The notes under the pieces: model-generated
Database searches by the model: none
Told to the model about the DNA's origin: nothing
What the model saw: only the letters and a program-made list of their open reading frames with translations
Part shown: positions 63,520-64,000 of the stretch, piece after piece
Numbering within the stretch: the stretch's first letter is position 1
Layout: every line of letters begins with the position of its first letter
Origin: Nocardia asteroides
GTDB taxonomy: Bacteria > Actinomycetota > Actinomycetes > Mycobacteriales > Mycobacteriaceae
Assembly (NCBI RefSeq): GCF_021183625.1
Contig: NZ_CP089214.1
Span: 4,712,001 to 4,776,000 of the forward strand
Direction: 5' to 3'
DNA: 64,000 bases
Translations under genes and position numbers: made by a program

Positions 63520-64000
63520 GTGTCGATCCTCGCCGATCTCGTCGTCCCCGCCGTCGCGGGCGATCCGCGCAGGCCGCTGGCCGACGGCAGGCGCCGGGCG
63601 CTCTTCCTGCAGACCAGGGAGCCGGAGGAGACCGCGCTGAACGTCGCGGTCGCCTACCGGGTGGACGGCGCGCTCGACCCCGACCGGCTGCGCGCCGCGC
63701 TCGCCCAGGTCGCGGCCGAGCACGAAATCCTGCGCACCACCTACGGTTTCGATGCCGAGGGGGAGCCGTTCGAGGAGCTGCGGGCCGACACCGCGCCGAG
63801 CTGGCAGGTGCAGGAGATCGCCGAGCTGCCGGAGGCGAGCCGGGCGCGCCGGGTCGAGGTGCTGGCGCGGCGCGAGCTGGCGCGGCCGTTCGACCTGGCC
63901 GTCGAGGCGCCGCTGCGGGTCACGCTGATCCGCACCGGGGCGGCGGAGTTCGTGCTGGTGCTGGTGGCGCACGCCATCGCGTGGGACGAGGAGTCGGCGG
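63520..64000 (+). CDS. Non-ribosomal peptide synthetase, first condensation domain, 3' end outside window
   Basis: The first 160 residues from a GTG behind GGAG, 13 bp after the formyltransferase. GRRRALFLQTREPEETALNVAVAYRV, RLRAALAQVAAEHEILRTTYGF and a VAHAIAWDEES core show a condensation domain. At the active-site motif the second His and the Asp are kept, but the first His and the Gly are changed (AHAIAWDE against HHxxxDG). It begins with a C domain, so it accepts an acyl or peptidyl chain from another protein. It probably builds the siderophore with formyl-hydroxylysine. Confidence 0.87.
   Translation, partial: MSILADLVVPAVAGDPRRPLADGRRRALFLQTREPEETALNVAVAYRVDGALDPDRLRAALAQVAAEHEILRTTYGFDAEGEPFEELRADTAPSWQVQEIAELPEASRARRVEVLARRELARPFDLAVEAPLRVTLIRTGAAEFVLVLVAHAIAWDEESA

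Noticed and set aside
1..64000. tRNA, rRNA or transposase genes
   Set aside because: None recognised by eye on either strand; a tRNA search tool could still find one.

Overview
The window is very GC-rich DNA from a mycolic-acid actinobacterium, most likely Nocardia or a close relative. Pointers are an antigen-85-type secreted esterase, a tandem-TetR (Mce3R-like) regulator, an MTB12-like secreted protein, an MbtG-like lysine N-hydroxylase with IdeR-type iron boxes, GTG starts, 4-nt gene overlaps and an actinobacterial S10 ribosomal operon ending at rpsQ. The species is inferred, not proven.

Layout. 1-15750: 3' part of a giant NRPS (A-T / C-A-T / C-A-T-E / C-A-T-TE) with a repeat-rich linker and a catalytically degenerate condensation-like tail after the thioesterase. 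15921-22357: secreted esterase, TetR/SDR divergent pair with two matching operators, a crotonase-fold enzyme divergent from a double-TetR regulator, and an aldehyde-dehydrogenase-like protein lacking the catalytic cysteine. 22674-26095: DrrABC-like ABC exporter with a solute-binding lipoprotein. 26186-26978: small secreted protein overlapping a small cytosolic protein, a candidate toxin/immunity pair. 26982-28736: lycopene cyclase and a hotdog-fold (DUF4442-like) protein. 29166-34444: the S10 operon rpsJ-rplC-rplD-rplW-rplB-rpsS-rplV-rpsC-rplP-rpmC-rpsQ, with a long leader and a strong terminator.

34510-51085 is an accessory island directly behind the S10 operon: a DUF2637-type membrane protein, a short leaderless CRISPR array, a three-gene overlapping operon (last gene DUF4254-like) divergent from an XRE regulator, a 33-repeat CRISPR array with leader, a complete type I-E operon (cas3-cse1-cse2-cas7-cas5-cas6e-cas1-cas2), and beyond cas2 an inverted leader with one repeat, a collapsed fourth array. 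A 27-repeat array (57189-58800) with the same leader lies about 6 kb further on, behind a CPBP protease gene.

51173-64000 has an iron theme: an ABC half-transporter pair (IrtAB/YbtPQ-like) behind an iron box, then, after a PPOX-family protein, a pseudouridine synthase, the CPBP protease, the third array, a membrane-anchored esterase and an MTB12-like protein, the beginning of a siderophore cluster. This has an MbtG-like lysine N6-hydroxylase, a hydroxamate formyltransferase and the start of an NRPS, with two more iron boxes. Together these suggest a formyl-hydroxylysine siderophore of the formobactin/amamistatin/brasilibactin type with its own iron-regulated transporter.
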